Shown here in pieces: positions 1-12,837 of a stretch of 64,000 nt of DNA. The DNA is from Taxillus chinensis (Eukaryota > Streptophyta > Magnoliopsida > Santalales > Loranthaceae), in contig CM042085.1 of the NCBI GenBank assembly GCA_023512835.1, forward strand, positions 41,378,189 through 41,442,188, given 5' to 3'. How positions within the stretch are numbered: the stretch's first letter is position 1; each line of letters begins with the position of its first letter. Under the pieces are notes generated by a model, which saw only the letters and a program-made list of their open reading frames with translations, searched no databases and was not told where the DNA came from. Position numbers and translations under genes: made by a program.

Positions 1-1579
1 GTAGTGTGCACAATCATCGGGACTCAGGCTGCCCATACAAGACAACTTGTCCACGATCCTCCATGGGATCCTAGCTCAGGGGCACTCGGCCCCTAGCTCC
101 ACGAGCTCGGTGGCTCAACTCAGGGCCTTAGCCTGTCCACAACGCAATATACCCGGCCACAGTCGCCACACAGGCCTGCCATCGTTGCATATGCCTGCCA
201 CGTCAACCACATAGCACCATCGGTGCATCACGGTGAGAACCCAAACAAGTCATGGAGTCCATGCCCCAATACCTCACACCAATATACTAACATGAGTATG
301 GCAAATCATTCTCAACATTTCCTTTGGGCTCAGGCGGTCTTCACAAGTAAATCCTCAATCCTTGATTTATGAAGGAAGTACTCATAACAGCTATTTTCTT
401 GAAATCAAAAGTCCCGGCATTGGGTTCCCATATCATAACTAAGATAATCTGATTTTTGGGGATTTTTCTGAGATGTCTAACCCCACTTTCCAAAAATTCA
501 CCACTACGAACTTTTGTGTTTTTCCGAGATTTTACACTAAATCCCAATTTTCACATTTTGAAATAGTAAGAATTAATTTTTCTTGTATTTTTCTTTGAAT
601 CCAAATGGGGGGTATTTCGTTATTTACATTGTAACTTAAGTAATACTTTGGGTATAGGTTGCAATGTAAATAGGTCCAGTCGATCTTTGGGGGGGGGGGG
701 GGGGGGGGGCGGCCGGGGCTGGGAGGGGGGTGGTGGGGTGGGGGGGTGGGGGGGGGGGTCGAAGCTGAAGGAGGCTACGACCTTCACCTACAGGCTACGA
801 GAGCTACGACTACGAGTAGGCTCGAACTACGACCTCGAGCGACTACGATACGACCTGGATTTCGACCTTCGAATGCGGAGTCGCAACGTGCCTCGAAGAC
901 TCGAAGCGAGGCTACGTACCTTCGACCATCTATCGACGAACAAGAAACACGAACTTCGACCCTTCATGGTTACTTAACCCATAAAAATGGTTTTCCCCAA
1001 AATTTTCCAAATTCTAGGGTTCATGCTCAATTTCATAAATCATGATAAATTCGTGCAAATCCAAACCAAGAGAGAGATAAGAAGTTCAAGGACAGCTACT
1101 TGAAGTGAATCTTTGAGCTCCACGAACCCAAATCGCCCCAAATCGCCAAAGCCTCCAAGCTCTCTCTCTCAACGCACAAACGTGAAACGTAAAGTGAAAG
1201 TTTCTTCCTTTTTTTTCTGTTATTTATATTTCGCACCAATCGACCCAGTCAACCATTGACCCAGTCAATAATTGACATCCCAACACAAAAATTGACCTCC
1301 AAGGCCCCGAACTCCAAATTGAGTCAAACTACAGTCAAAACGCTCGAAATGATGAGCACAACACTAAATAGATATTATTACACCCAAATGACCGCCTAAA
1401 CGCAAAGTCAACCAATAAGCCCCAAAAAGTCAACAATCGGGTCAAACGGGGCCCCGACTCGAAATCGGACCCAAGTACAATCAAAATGCTCACATCGACG
1501 ACTACACTACCGTCCAGATAGTAGTTACATTCCCATAGAATGACTATCGCTCAAAACTATCCAAATACGAGTCTTTACA
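1..1579 (-). mobile_element. Family-A LTR, partial (cut by window edge)
   Basis: Reads as the reverse complement of the family-A LTR seen at 31719-34281 and at 14091-16586. The right end is the LTR start: the plus strand ends in TTTACA at 1579, the complement of TGTAAA. It begins inside the LTR because the window starts there, so I cannot tell a solo LTR from the end of a full element. The next five bases (1580-1584, GTACT) should be the target-site copy; its partner would lie left of the window. It is inserted in the integrase tail of element E. The segment 689-762 is an abnormal G-rich stretch absent from the other copies. Confidence 0.9.
689..762. repeat. G-homopolymer and G-rich low-complexity tract
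   Basis: A run of 21 G (689-709) is followed by GGGGTGGGG-like sequence to about 762. The homologous stretch of the solo LTR (about 15290-15340) is ordinary mixed sequence, and the LTR resumes normally on both sides. It is either a local expansion able to form G-quadruplexes or a consensus or base-calling artefact. Apparent reading frames across it are not genes. Confidence 0.85.
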
Positions 1580-1801
1580 GTACTCCACCTGGCTTGGATC
1601 TACGCCTCTTCTTGGCACGACTCTACGAGAGTGGATTTTCTCTATCTCTTTATCGTAGGTCTTGCCCGTTGATGCTGTTGGTGTCCGCACCGCCCGTTGT
1701 CTGCTCGTATCTTCCAAGCCTTCGTGGTAAGGCTTGAGCAAACTAACGTGGAACACCGGATGCCTTTGTAAGCTAGTCGGGAGGTCCAATTTGTATGAGA
1801 C
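1580..1801 (-). pseudogene. Integrase C-terminal tail and start of chromodomain, element E
   Basis: One open frame on the minus strand carries the chromovirus integrase tail: a YKLDLP stretch, then HPVFHVSLLKPYHE, then a YDKEIEKIHSRRVV segment that resembles the start of a chromodomain. In this family the tail follows the DDE core and the chromodomain guides insertion into chromatin. The frame is cut at 1580 by the family-A LTR and at 1801 by LTR F. Style and strand match the gag at 12868-16831, so I infer both belong to one Galadriel-like element whose RT and integrase core are missing. Confidence 0.75.
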
Positions 1802-2807
1802 TGTAACGCCCCCAAATTTGAAACCTCCAAACCGGGTGCGTTAGCGGAAAATAAATATACAAATTTTATATCAATTTCAAACTATTACTTATTTAATCAA
1901 ACAAACCATTCATTATTACAAATTTCAATCCAAAATCTTTAAGGTTTAGGGGTTTAGAGACTAAGTGTCTATAACCCATTATTACATAACAAAGCACACG
2001 AGCAAACAACTTAATAAATCTTTAAAATTTCACACCACTTTATTTTCAAGTACTTCTTGACTCCTTATCCTAGTTTCCCCATCCCTTAATTATCTGGGTT
2101 GGAAAAGAAATCATAAAAAGGGTGAGCTCAAATTGCCCAGTAAGGGTAAAATAAGCAGGTAAGGAAAATCATGAAGATATCGAACATAGGAAATACCATA
2201 TAACATTTGCATACATGATCAACATTTCACAAGGAAATTATAACATAGAAGATTATGTTTAGACATCGTATCATAACATCATGACCTAGGTTAACTACCC
2301 AGATACCGTATCATAACATAACATATTATCAGCTGGATTGACACTCTCCAGTGATGTTCTTTACCCAATGCATTGGAGGTCTTTCTAGAACCACCCATCA
2401 TAAACTTACTTTGTCCAAACATAAGAGGTTAGAACAACTTTAGCATACATAACATGAGGCATATCATAGAATTCCAATAAAACATTCAAGGTTAACAAGG
2501 ATAACCACGAATATCAAAATGGTTATCTACCCCAATCAATAGCATAGATTATCAAGAGAGTGATTAAAAAGAGACTAATCTAATCTTCTCAACAATAAAA
2601 TGGAATTAGAAGAATAAGAAACATAAAACTCTTACAATAATAATTTCAAATAAAATAAGATAAAGAGGAAGAGAAAAGTGAGAATAAAGAAAAGAAAAAC
2701 CCTTACAATCCGCTTGTCGTTCTCCGCGTTCTAAACCTTAAAAAATATCAAAACACTAAATTAGCATTAATGCTTGAAAAGTTCAATATCACACATATCT
2801 CCTTTAT
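1802..2807 (-). mobile_element. LTR F, downstream (U5) part
   Basis: Begins TGTAACGCCCCC, the complement of a typical plant LTR end (GGGGGCGTTACA), directly inside integrase coding sequence. AT-rich and non-coding. It stops at 2807, where element B1 inserted with duplication TTTAT, and resumes at 11041. There is no primer-binding site beside 1802, so it is the far end of a solo or truncated LTR. The five bases before it (1797-1801) are GAGAC; I found no matching copy on the other side. Family unknown. Confidence 0.6.
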
Positions 2808-3330
2808 TGTCACGCCCGGATTTCCAACCCGAGGAAGCCAGGTGCGTGACTCCCCATTCACCCACACGGAGGGCAATGGGGTTGGACTACTGGATGCCAC
2901 ACAAGCAAGTCTAACAATTACAATAAATCAAATAAGCCACATCTTTATTTAATTCCAAAACATCAAAGGTTCACAAAACAACCAAGTCCCTGATTACGGT
3001 TCAATCCCCTAGTACATTCCCCTCTCTTGGGGTTACATAAATCATAAAAGTACATTACCTGAAATGAACAATAAAGTGGAGAGGGTCTTCCACCTTGGAG
3101 TATCCACCTAACGCCTGTAAGTCCCTGGAAAACAAACAAACACAAGAGGAGGGTGAGCAACCACGACCTCGCAGGGATCATGTCTCCCCAACCCATCCCA
3201 TGTTCCTAGCATCTACATGCCATGTGTACAAGTGCGGTGTCGTGATACAATAATTTCAACAGACATAATAACAACCACATCAACAATTTACAATCTTCCA
3301 CCGCCACACAAGCTAACACTTTAACCACAA

Positions 3331-3483
3331 GTGATTTAACCGCCTCTTCAGGCCAAGTTATTTAACCGCCTCTTCAGGCCAAGTGATTTAACCGCCTCTT
3401 CAGGCCAAGTGATTTAACCGCCTCTTCAGGCCACTTGGTTTAACCGCCTCTCAGCAAAGTTATTTAACCGCCTCTTCAGGCCA
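3331..3483 (-). repeat. 26-bp tandem repeat in B1 3' LTR
   Basis: About six copies of a unit containing ATTTAACCGCCTCTTCAGGC, tail to tail. The other LTR of the same element has about two copies (9880-9942). The LTRs were identical at insertion, so the array changed length afterwards or during reverse transcription. Confidence 0.88.
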
Positions 3484-4081
3484 GATACCACAATCAAGCA
3501 CACAACACACATGGTCACTCAAGCATACAACCAAACACTTGGTGTGCACCCGTTCACAAGCGCACAAATCCAACCATTCAGGCCATAGAGCAAACATCCA
3601 GATACATACATACACTAAACCACAAGTCCAGGTCACACGGACATATTACCAAACACTCAATGGGCATATTCACACAACTAAGTTCACACAGCATTTCATC
3701 AAACATGTAGCGGGCATGTCATACGGGCATTTTATCAAACACTTTTCATGCATCACACAAACACCAAAACACCAAAATCGCCATTGAAGGCCAACATTCA
3801 TATAGGAGGTCACACCTATATGAATTTACATATAAATAATATAACGAGATGTAACTCATATTCCGCCCTAGGACCCTAGGACGGAGGAGGATTTAGGAAG
3901 AACAGAATCCCTACCTTACAACGGATCTTCCTTGCTCCCGCGCTAAACGCCGTCCCTCCCCACGCAAGATGCTCCAGGTAAAGAACCAAGAACTCCCCTT
4001 CCTTCTCTCTCTCTACTCTCTCTCTCTCTCTACGCCACGCAGACTAAGTGAACCCTAAACCTAAAACAGAGAGCTTCTCCT

Positions 4082-4318
4082 CCTTATATAGACAACATAA
4101 CATCAAAACGACGTAGTTTTGATTAAGTGAATCCCAGGATCAAAACGACGTAGTTTTGATCACACAAGTTAGCACCTTTCCGCACCCATATAGGCCAAAA
4201 TACTCAGAATTTCAACATGGTCCTTTGGAGAAAGTTCCTTAGAATGACAAAACCAAGGGAACCATGCAAAATAATCCTGCACGCCAATTTGCACGTGAAT
4301 TCCCCAATTCACGTGCAA
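4082..4318 (-). promoter_or_regulatory. U3 promoter of B1 3' LTR
   Basis: Read on the minus strand: a palindrome with 13-base arms TTGCACGTGAATT (4289-4318), two near-palindromes with arms ATCAAAAC and GTTTTGAT around an ACGT core (4139-4160 and 4102-4123), then TATATAAGG (4082-4090). Transcription would run leftward. G-boxes (CACGTG) and ACGT cores are known bZIP/bHLH sites in plants; binding here is inferred. Confidence 0.7.
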
Positions 4319-4590
4319 CTCCATATGCACTCCAAATGCTCTCAAACTTCACCCCTAGCCTCCTTGCATCATTTAGAAGACAACCACACTTGCACGTGAA
4401 TTGGACCCATATCACGTGCACCTCACATACATGTCCATTTGGCTTGAAACTTCTGTGGTAGATAGAGGACACCATTCTAAGCATCTTTCCTTTTGCACGT
4501 GAATTCATTGGAGTCCATTTACTAGGTCAAAATCTAGAAAAACTCTACTCAGGAGGCAAAACTGACTAACTCAAGGTACGGGTCCTTACA

Positions 4591-4622
4591 TCCTCTCCCC
4601 CTTAAGACTTTTCGTCCTCGAA
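4591..4622 (-). other. Polypurine tract and stop/PPT module of B1
   Basis: Abuts the 3' LTR. On the minus strand it reads GAGGACGAAAAGTCTTAAGG followed by GGGAGAGGA. The purine run primes plus-strand DNA synthesis in LTR elements. A similar module recurs at 4870-4900, where it follows the pol remnant ending FEDEQ, and again at about 5375-5407. Confidence 0.8.
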
Positions 4623-7600
4623 AAGAAATGACATAAGAGGAAAACAAACACAAGCTACCCATTTGCCACACGGCGAGCCACAACACCCAAATGGGTCATA
4701 CACCGGCGACGAGACATAACAAGACATAACAAGGTACCACCATAATCCACAACCACATGCATCACAATAATGAACACATGTCTAAAAGATAAAACAAATA
4801 CACCAAGTCATACACAACTAATACAAGAAAACACATCACAATCCCTTGGCCAACAGCCACCAACAGTCACCTCCCACTCTTAAGGTTGTTCGTCCTCGAA
4901 CAACGCTGGGTGTTGCTCACGCATCATGGACCCACATTCCATGTCTCCTCTGCAGGACGTGTCGGCCCCTAAAAGACAACACACCTTCCAAAACGCACCT
5001 GCTGAAGCACATAGCCCACAACCATTCACATACCCGCGACCGAAGATATCACACCATAACACACATGAAGGCACGTACCCACCGACCCAATAAAACACAA
5101 CATGATAGGGAAACACATATTCTAATCTCACAAACAACCCTTGTTCTCCTCACCTAACACATGTCACAAGTATTCACATGTCACGACGGTGTACGACATA
5201 TACGCCCATCCCCAACACGTACGTTTAACAAATCACATAGGTCACGACCAACTCACATCATAAACACCACTACAAGGAACAAAGCACAAATAAAACACTA
5301 CTACACGTTTAACGTTCCACTGCCCACTCGCTGACACCATACAAACTCATCCGCAGGGAGTTTCCTCACAACCTTCCCACCTCTGGACCGTTCGTCCCCG
5401 AAAAGAGAAATCAAGTGGCAAACATCACGGGAAGATTAAAGCAACACATAACACCCATGAGCATAACAAGAACTAGAGCTTGGCCAATTAGCACGCGACA
5501 ACAACTCACGTGAGCAAGTCCGACAACAAAGTGAGGTCGAGAAGCCTCCCACGGATGCATGAAGACCCCGACAACCGAACAAGGCCAACACCGAAGCCTG
5601 GCGCACGAAGCATCCATTCGCTAGAATTCATATGATTGAACGAGAAGTCACTGCATCGACATAGCGGGGTACTCGGCATTAGACGCCTACTCATGTCACA
5701 ATAGGACCAACACTCCACAATGTAAAATACCCAACAATGTACAACGCAAATGTCACGCTCCATATGTAGACCTTACCCCTAACGGCAAACACTAAGTGGT
5801 CACAAGGAAACACAAACAAACAAGAGAAAAGCATTAGACAAACCATAATCGTGTTTCTACACATGGAGATCACCCCAAGACAGACCATCATCATCGCTCA
5901 AACCGCGTCACTCTATAGTGATACACGCAACAACAAAACCCAACCAATGCCAAAGGGAACTCAAGATGACTTACAATCCAGGACACAACTACATCAGGAT
6001 GAAGTGTGCCCTCCACCACCCGGTCACGATCAACAAGACGCCCAACGGAGTCCAAGGAGTAACTCAAAACAACGAATTCAAGACCATACCCAATCACGGC
6101 AAGACCAAAAGTTACTATCGGGCTAACACCAGTCACCAACGTTGAGAATCTACTAAAGAATCCCTTGAACCAAACGTCACATAAATAACACCTCCCTAAC
6201 TACGGTCAAATAGGGATCCACCAAGGGCCCACACAGCCTTCACTAACTAAGGCTTATGTTACAACCCAAGTGATAACACCTTACTCAATCGGCGGACATT
6301 CCATGCGACAGGAATTCTTTGACGCCGGGTAGTTGCCAACAACGTAGTCCTCTCCACCCCTGGAAAAGTCTCCTACCGACAACATGACAATAACGGAATC
6401 CTCGGTGTCACCACTCACAGTCACAAAGGAATCCTTTGCCTCCAGGACATACTCCACCTCATGGCCCACTAACCCTGCTATACCAACAATCACGTCCTAT
6501 CTCAACACACCAACAAAACACTCAAATGGATCAAGAAATACTCAGGCTCTAACCGCACTTAATATGGTCACTGCAATTCCTCCGGGTAGGCACAAGAAAC
6601 GAGACATACAAACTCCTTATTCGGGACATTCACGTAGCTCCCAAACACACCAACACTTTGATGGCGTGGTCCATCTCACTTACCGCATCAAAACGCACAC
6701 GAAAGACTTTCAAGAAGAACATATGTAGCATGAGGACCCCATGATAGCCGCAGGACACAAACCTCCCCCCAAAGGGGTAAAGACTAATACCCCCTTACAA
6801 ACAAAACTCACCTCTGACTCCATTCAATGGATCATAACTCATCAATACTTTCACATTTTAACTTAGCATGCCATCACACGTGACAAGGAATAGCATCAAC
6901 ATTACACATAACACCCCTCTTCATCCCATACCGCACATAATATGCGCATGCATCACCTCCTACTCCCTCTGCGCATATGTCTACCACGAGACCCACACAT
7001 AAGAACTTTGCTATACCCCTTTAACACATATGCAACACACACAACAAAACAAAACAACCACAACACACGAAATAAACTACGTACGGAAACACATGTAAGA
7101 GAGGACATACTAGCCCCCACCTCCTCGCCTCTTTTAAGCCTATTACCCACACGACATGGATTAACGGAATGGTCCTACCACCAGGAGTACATCCTCAACC
7201 CCTCGGAAGGTGTCTCACAATTATGAGGAAAAACCCAAACAAGGCCTGCCCAATCTCACTCGCTTGCACTTGACCGATTGGGTTCGCTGGGCACGATCCT
7301 ATAAACTCACTCGTAACCTAGTTCCAGGACTCATCACATTTTTATACATACGCAAACCCATTTCACCACATATCCCATGAATATTACCCAAGGTCTTTCA
7401 CACACCACCAGCATGACACGTGGTCAATGTTTGGCCACCCAAGAATTTGCAGCCATCTCCACAGGACACCCATAAGAATCTTAAAACCACATACCACTCT
7501 CGCCAATCCATTTAGATTTCAATGACTCAAGGGGTGGGTTATACTAGTGGTAATTTCCTCCCTCAACCTTGACACTTGGAAAGGTTACAAGAAGAACATC

Positions 7601-9342
7601 CTTCTTAAGTAGCACATCTACGAAACCTCTACTCACATGAAAACACATTTCTATTACTCAAGGTTGCCACAACGGGGTCACACACTACCCACAAGCCACT
7701 AACTCATGCCTCCAGCTTCCTAGGCTAGCTAGGCCAGAGGTAATCTCACCTACGCTAGAGTATTAGGGGTAACACAAGAACATTTATTACTTTCCTCACA
7801 CACGGGCGCCCAAAATTGACTACCACACAAAGATACAATTAACATTTTCGACCATATTAAAACCACCAACTCTTTCCAACAACCGTTTATAACCATTAGT
7901 AATTTATTAGTCTTTTGGTATCATATATATATTTTTATTTATTTTACTCATTTATTCTCTAGTAGGTCCCCAACTACGTCCATCCAAAATGGTAACTCAA
8001 ACGACCTTCTAAGCCTCACCTAACACAAAACAGTGGCTCAAGAGCCCACCCAAAGAAAAATACCCCTCTATCACAAGTGTCTTAAGTAAATGGCTAGAAA
8101 CGCAACAATCAAAGGTTCACCCAGCCTCACCTAATCCCGCACGAGACTCAACCGATCACTATCATTAAAGGAATATGATACCACCACTAAACGAAATCTT
8201 CACACGCGAGAATCAAAATCGTACCCTTGACTAAGGAAAGTTCTCGCCATGCTCTCCTCCTAGCCTCACTTGAATTTTGCTTTATCCCTAGCTCGTTGAG
8301 CCGGTCTTCTAGCACCATGACTTGCTTTACCAAAACAGGCTGTCGGGGGATGTCCTACTTTCCAATGTCCCGGTTGCCCACTGCAAGAACAACCCCTTTG
8401 GGAAACCGGTCTCTACCTCTTGAGCCCCTTTCTCGCTCTTAATCAGTTGTCGAATCTCATCCTTCAACTCTTGAATTACCAGGCTTAAGATGCCAACCTC
8501 ATTACTTACATCCTGCCGCCTCTCCCACTTGCCCAGCCTGAGGGGGTGGGCTTCTTTGCTACCTCAATAGTCGTCTTGGTCACAATTTTTGGAGACATTG
8601 GCTCCACGAAAAGGCAGCGCTCTAGGTTATCACTCAATAATCTCAACAATCGCGAGATCACTACCGACTAAGCAACTTAAGCTATAACACGCATTATTAC
8701 CACACAAGTCCATAGGTTCACATTTAACAGGCTATACCAATTTTACATTCCATTGCATTGCTCATAACCACGCTTGTTTCACACAAGACTAAGCAAATCA
8801 CATGCTCAACCATTCACAGAACACCAAGCAAACCACATTAAATTTTTTTTTTTTTGTTAACGGTCACAAGCCTCAAGTTTCCAAGCACACAGTTTCACTT
8901 CCACAATTTCTTTTCCATGTTTTCATGCTCGAACCATCACAAATTCTTTTCCATGTTATCACGTTCAAACCATTTATCCATGCAATTACACACACGTACA
9001 CATTTCAGTTCTCATTAAACCACATTGCACAAACAAGAATTCCACAAGCATACAACTCAAGTTGTCATAAAATCGAGTTAATCGAGTTAATCGAGTTGCA
9101 CGGATTAAAACATGCTCTTCATATTTTCACTCACATGCTTTATCTCGGTCAATCACACAAAGACAACCAATGCAACTAGTGCCCTAATGCCAATGCATGC
9201 AAATCCTACCTCAGTCCAGGACTACCCCAAGTACACCTTAGAGGCTCAAAGAGGACCGTGTTGATCGGGCACGTCCCTCCAGGTTCCTCCAAAGGACTCA
9301 AGATAACCAGATCCGCCCACTACCCTAGGCCAACTAGACCAT

Positions 9343-9354
9343 GCTCCGATACCA
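9343..9354 (-). other. Primer-binding site of B1
   Basis: Minus strand TGGTATCGGAGC three bases from the 5' LTR end. This is the plant initiator tRNA-Met site (TGGTATCAGAGC) with one mismatch. It shows that 9358-11040 is the 5' LTR. Confidence 0.85.
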
Positions 9355-9357
9355 TAT

Positions 9358-11040
9358 TGTCACGCCCCGGATTTCCAACCCGAGGAAGCCGGTGCGTGAC
9401 TCCCCATTCACCCACACGGAGGGCAATGGGGTTGGACTCATGGATGCCACACAAGCAAGTCTAACAATTACAATAAATCAAATAAGCCACATCTTTATTT
9501 AATTCCAAAACATCAAAGGTTCACAAAACAACCAAGTCCCCCGATTACGGTTCAATCCCCTAGTACATTCCCCTCTCTGGGGTTACATAAATCATAAAAG
9601 TACATTCCTGAAATGAACAATAAAGTGGAGAGGGTCTTCCACCTTGGAGTATCCACCTAACGCCTGTAAGTCCCCTGGAAAACAAACAAACACAAGAGGA
9701 GGGGAGCAACCACGGCTCGGTAGGGATCATGTCTCCCTAACCCATCCCATGTTCCTAGCATCTACATGCCATGTGTACAAGTGCGGTGTCGTGATACAAT
9801 AATTTCAACAGACATAATAACAACCACATCGACAATTTACAATCTTCCACCGCCACACAAAGCTAACACTTTAACCACAAGTGATTTAACCGCCTCTTCA
9901 GGCCAAGTTATTTAACCGCCTCTTCAGGCCAGATACCACGATCGAGCACACAACACACATGGTCACTCAAGCATACAACCAAACACTTGGTGTGCACCCG
10001 TTCACAAGCGCACAAATCCAACCATTCAGGCCATAGAGCAAACATCCAAAGATACATACATACACTAAACCACAAGTCCAGTCACACGGACATATTACCA
10101 AACACTCAATGGGCATATACACACAACTAAGTTCACACAGCCATTTCATCAAACATGTAGCAGGCATGTCATACAGGCATTTTATCAAACACTTTTCATG
10201 CATCACACAAACACCAAAACACCAAAATCGCCATTGAAGGCCAACATTCATATAGGAGGTCACACCTATATGAATTTACATATAAATAATATAACAGATA
10301 TAACTCATATTCTGCCTAGGACCCTAGGACAGAGGAGGATTTAGGAAGAACAGAATCCCTACCTTACAACAGATCTTCCTTGCTCCCCGCTAAACGCCGT
10401 CCTCCCCACGCAAGATGCTCCCGCGAAGAACCAAAGAACTCCCCTTCCTTCTCTCTCTCTAGCTCTCTCTCTCTCTACGACGGGCCGCAAAGAATTCAAG
10501 GGAACCCTAAACCTAAAACAGAGCTTCTCCTCCTTATATAGACAACACAACATCAAAACGACGTAGTTTTGATTAAGTGAATCCCAAAGATCAAAACGAC
10601 GTAGTTTTGATCACACAAGTTAAGCACCTTTCCGCACCCATATAGGCCAAAATACTCGAATTTCAACATGGTCCTTTGGAGAAAGTTCATTAGAATGACA
10701 AAACCAAGGGAACCATGCAAAATAATCCTGCACGCCAATTTGTACGTGAATTCCCCAATTCACGTGCAACTCCATATGCACTCCAAATGCTCTCAAACTT
10801 CACCCCTAGCCTCCTTGCATCATTTAGAAGACAACCACACTTGCACGTGAATTGGACCCATATCACGTGCACCTCACATACATGTCCATTTGGCCTGAAA
10901 CTTCGTGGTAGATAGAGGACACCATTCTAAGCATCTTTCCTTTTGCACGTGAATTCATTGGAGTCCATTTACTAGGTCAAAATCTAGAAAAACTCTACTC
11001 AGGAGGCAAAACCGACTAACTCAAGGTACGGGTCCTTACA
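9358..11040 (-). repeat. 5' LTR of element B1 (1683 bp)
   Basis: Pairs with 2808-4590. The U3 promoter is on the right: ACGT palindromes at 10552-10573 and 10590-10611, TATA box at 10532-10540 on the minus strand, and a CT tract near 10450-10475. Transcription would run leftward into the PBS. It differs from its partner by the shorter 26-bp array and scattered small substitutions and indels. Confidence 0.92.
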
Positions 11041-12800
11041 TTTATATATATATATATCATACTTTAACTTATATCTTTTAATAGACATACCATGCTTGTG
11101 GGGTTGAATATTAATTCGGGTTCCCACTTCTATTGCTGTTCCATCTCCTATTTCGATCCCACACATCATAAGCCTTGAGTTGTGCAATAACTATGTTATA
11201 TGCCTTGAGAGTTTTTGAATAAGATTTACTTCTTGTATTGGGTGAACGGAAAAGACGTTCGATAAGCTTATTTTTCCTACGTGTCTTCCACCTTAACCAT
11301 GAGGGTATATTAGACATGGGTCTAAAGGGAAGATCTAAAGGAGATAAGGATGGGGATAGTGTGAGGTTGAAGCATTAACAATTGGGGTTGCGGAAGAAGA
11401 AGGGCGATTATCGGGGAATTCATTATCGAAGTTGTTCCTTACGATCCTCCGCTATCTAGAACCGTAAAAATAAAAGAAACATTAAATCAATATTCTCATA
11501 TTTGTACTTTAACTATATAATAAAAATGCTATGATGGAATAACATATTTTAAAATAAGGTGGCAATGCCAACCATGCATGTATATACGAGGTGATATAAT
11601 CAACCATATAAATAACATATGTGAGGTGGTAAAAACAACTATGTAAGTAATATATATGAGGTGGTAAAACCAACCATGAATATAGTATATATGAGGTGGT
11701 AAAACCAACCATATGGATCTACATAATAAATAAGAAGTGACTTCAAAATTTCAAAATCTTAAGTATTACCTTTCATAGAACTTCGACGCTTGGTAAGTAC
11801 CAAAAGCAAAAGAGGATTTGAGTAGAGTATTTGGGGTGTTAAGAGGGCTTAAGGGAGTGTTTTTAGAGGGAATTTTGTGGTGTGGCTTGAGGGATTTGTG
11901 CTTAAGAGGAGAGACAAGACACTCCTTATATAGGCAAGGATGGTAGGTGTAATAGTGTGAAAATTAGTGTACGAATTTGACTTTGGCATTAAATTAAATT
12001 ATTTAAAAAATATATAATACTTTATTTATTCATATTATCTCTTATTAAAAGCGTGGTTATCTCCTCCTACCATTAAAAAAACGTTTTACGACTTTTAAAC
12101 CTAGAAGGTTCCTTTGGCATCAAAAGTCCACATTGGTGTACTCCCTACTAATTCAATTATAACGTTTTTATTTTTGTAGTTTTTGATAAATGGCCAATTG
12201 TATTGCATTACTAACTCAAATATCTACAAATGGGTATCAATTTTATAATTTTTAAATATGTATAACAAAAGTTATTGAATTTTAAAGTCATACTAAAATG
12301 TTTACCCGTTCATACTGAACCTATGTGTAGTATTTTAACTTCTGGAATTGATTGGATTCATATTAAATTCTGAAATTTCTACACGTTTTAGCTAAGTCAT
12401 AAATGAACAAATGGGCTTTGGTTTCATGTCAATTGGATCTGTATAATTCAAGTTATGGATTTTTGAATGGGACCTCCAGAATCTGCCTCATTCAAATTTT
12501 TGGGCCTTACCTATGTTTTTATACTTTTGGTAAAGTTAAGGCTTGTAATACTTACTTACCCATAGTAATTTGATTTAAGAAACTAAATAACATAATATAT
12601 AACATTTAAACTTTTTATGACATATAAGAAATTATTTTATTTTTTATAACGTATTTAATATTTATGCGGATAAAATAATATAATTGCATAATCAATAAAC
12701 AATAAAGTAAGATAACAATATAGCATAAAATATTATAAACCTAAATATAAGCATTAATATCATATTCTATGTTCTTCGTAAAATTTCTTGAATTGTATTA
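11041..12800 (-). mobile_element. LTR F, upstream part, and AT-rich DNA
   Basis: Continues from 2807 after removal of B1. On the minus strand a TATA box (TATATAAGG, 11924-11932) is followed by a pyrimidine-rich leader, as in other LTRs here, which suggests U3 lies to the right and R-U5 to the left. I see no conserved protein; the only open frame (11111-11317, minus) resembles nothing I know. The upstream end of the LTR is not visible: there is no clear terminal CA with a GAGAC copy. The DNA is strongly AT-rich to about 12790. Confidence 0.45.
11556..11725. repeat. 35-bp tandem repeat
   Basis: About five imperfect copies of a unit containing GAGGTGGTAAAACCAACCAT; the GAGGTG starts are at 11588, 11623, 11658 and 11693, exactly 35 bp apart, with a diverged first copy at 11556. 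It lies within the U5 side of LTR F. Confidence 0.85.
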
Positions 12801-12837
12801 GCGTATGTGCGTAGGACGTGTTGTGCTTCGGCAGTAG

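Larger units (their letters stand above)
2808..4590 (-). repeat. 3' LTR of element B1 (1783 bp)
   Basis: Plus strand runs from TGTCACGCCC to GGTCCTTACA, the complement of a TGTAAGGACC...GGGCGTGACA LTR. It is about 100 bp longer than its partner (9358-11040), chiefly because it has six rather than two copies of a 26-bp repeat at 3331-3483. U3 lies at the right end with G-boxes, two ACGT palindromes and a TATA box; a CT tract (4003-4032) lies just after the presumed start site. Confidence 0.92.
4591..9357 (-). other. Internal region of B1 without recognisable gag-pol
   Basis: 4.77 kb with no long open frame. Recognisable parts on the minus strand are the leader after the PBS (9357 to about 9180, close to B4) and a last pol remnant near 4880-4930 with the motif REQHPALFEDEQ, which matches the tail that ends pol in B-type elements. 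Around 8220-8610 a short possible start (MSPK, then a stop) and a segment KDEIRQLIKSEKG could be a decayed gag-like start. The rest matches the interior of element C (for example 5851-6500 with 25235-25900). I see no RT (FIDD), protease (DTG) or integrase motifs, so this is either a replaced interior or one decayed beyond reading by eye. Confidence 0.6.
2808..11040 (-). mobile_element. Element B1: complete-ended gypsy-type element lacking gag-pol, minus strand
   Basis: An 8233-bp element with both LTRs, PBS and PPT, bordered by a perfect 5-bp target duplication TTTAT (2803-2807 and 11041-11045). LTR ends are TGTCACG...CCTTACA on the plus strand. The LTRs and the first few hundred bases after the PBS match B4, and the end of the interior matches the pol end of B4, but gag, RT and integrase domains are not recognisable between them. 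Its interior is shared with element C. I infer a non-autonomous relative that used proteins from B-type elements. Confidence 0.85.

Noticed and set aside
648..1045. Glycine-rich open frames
   Set aside because: They result from the G-run inside an LTR; the homologous LTR has no such frame.
3331..3483. CRISPR-like array of 26-bp repeats
   Set aside because: The repeats abut with no spacers, there are no cas genes, and the context is a plant LTR.
11111..11317. Small host gene on the minus strand (68 codons)
   Set aside because: No recognisable domain, and it lies in the downstream part of LTR F.
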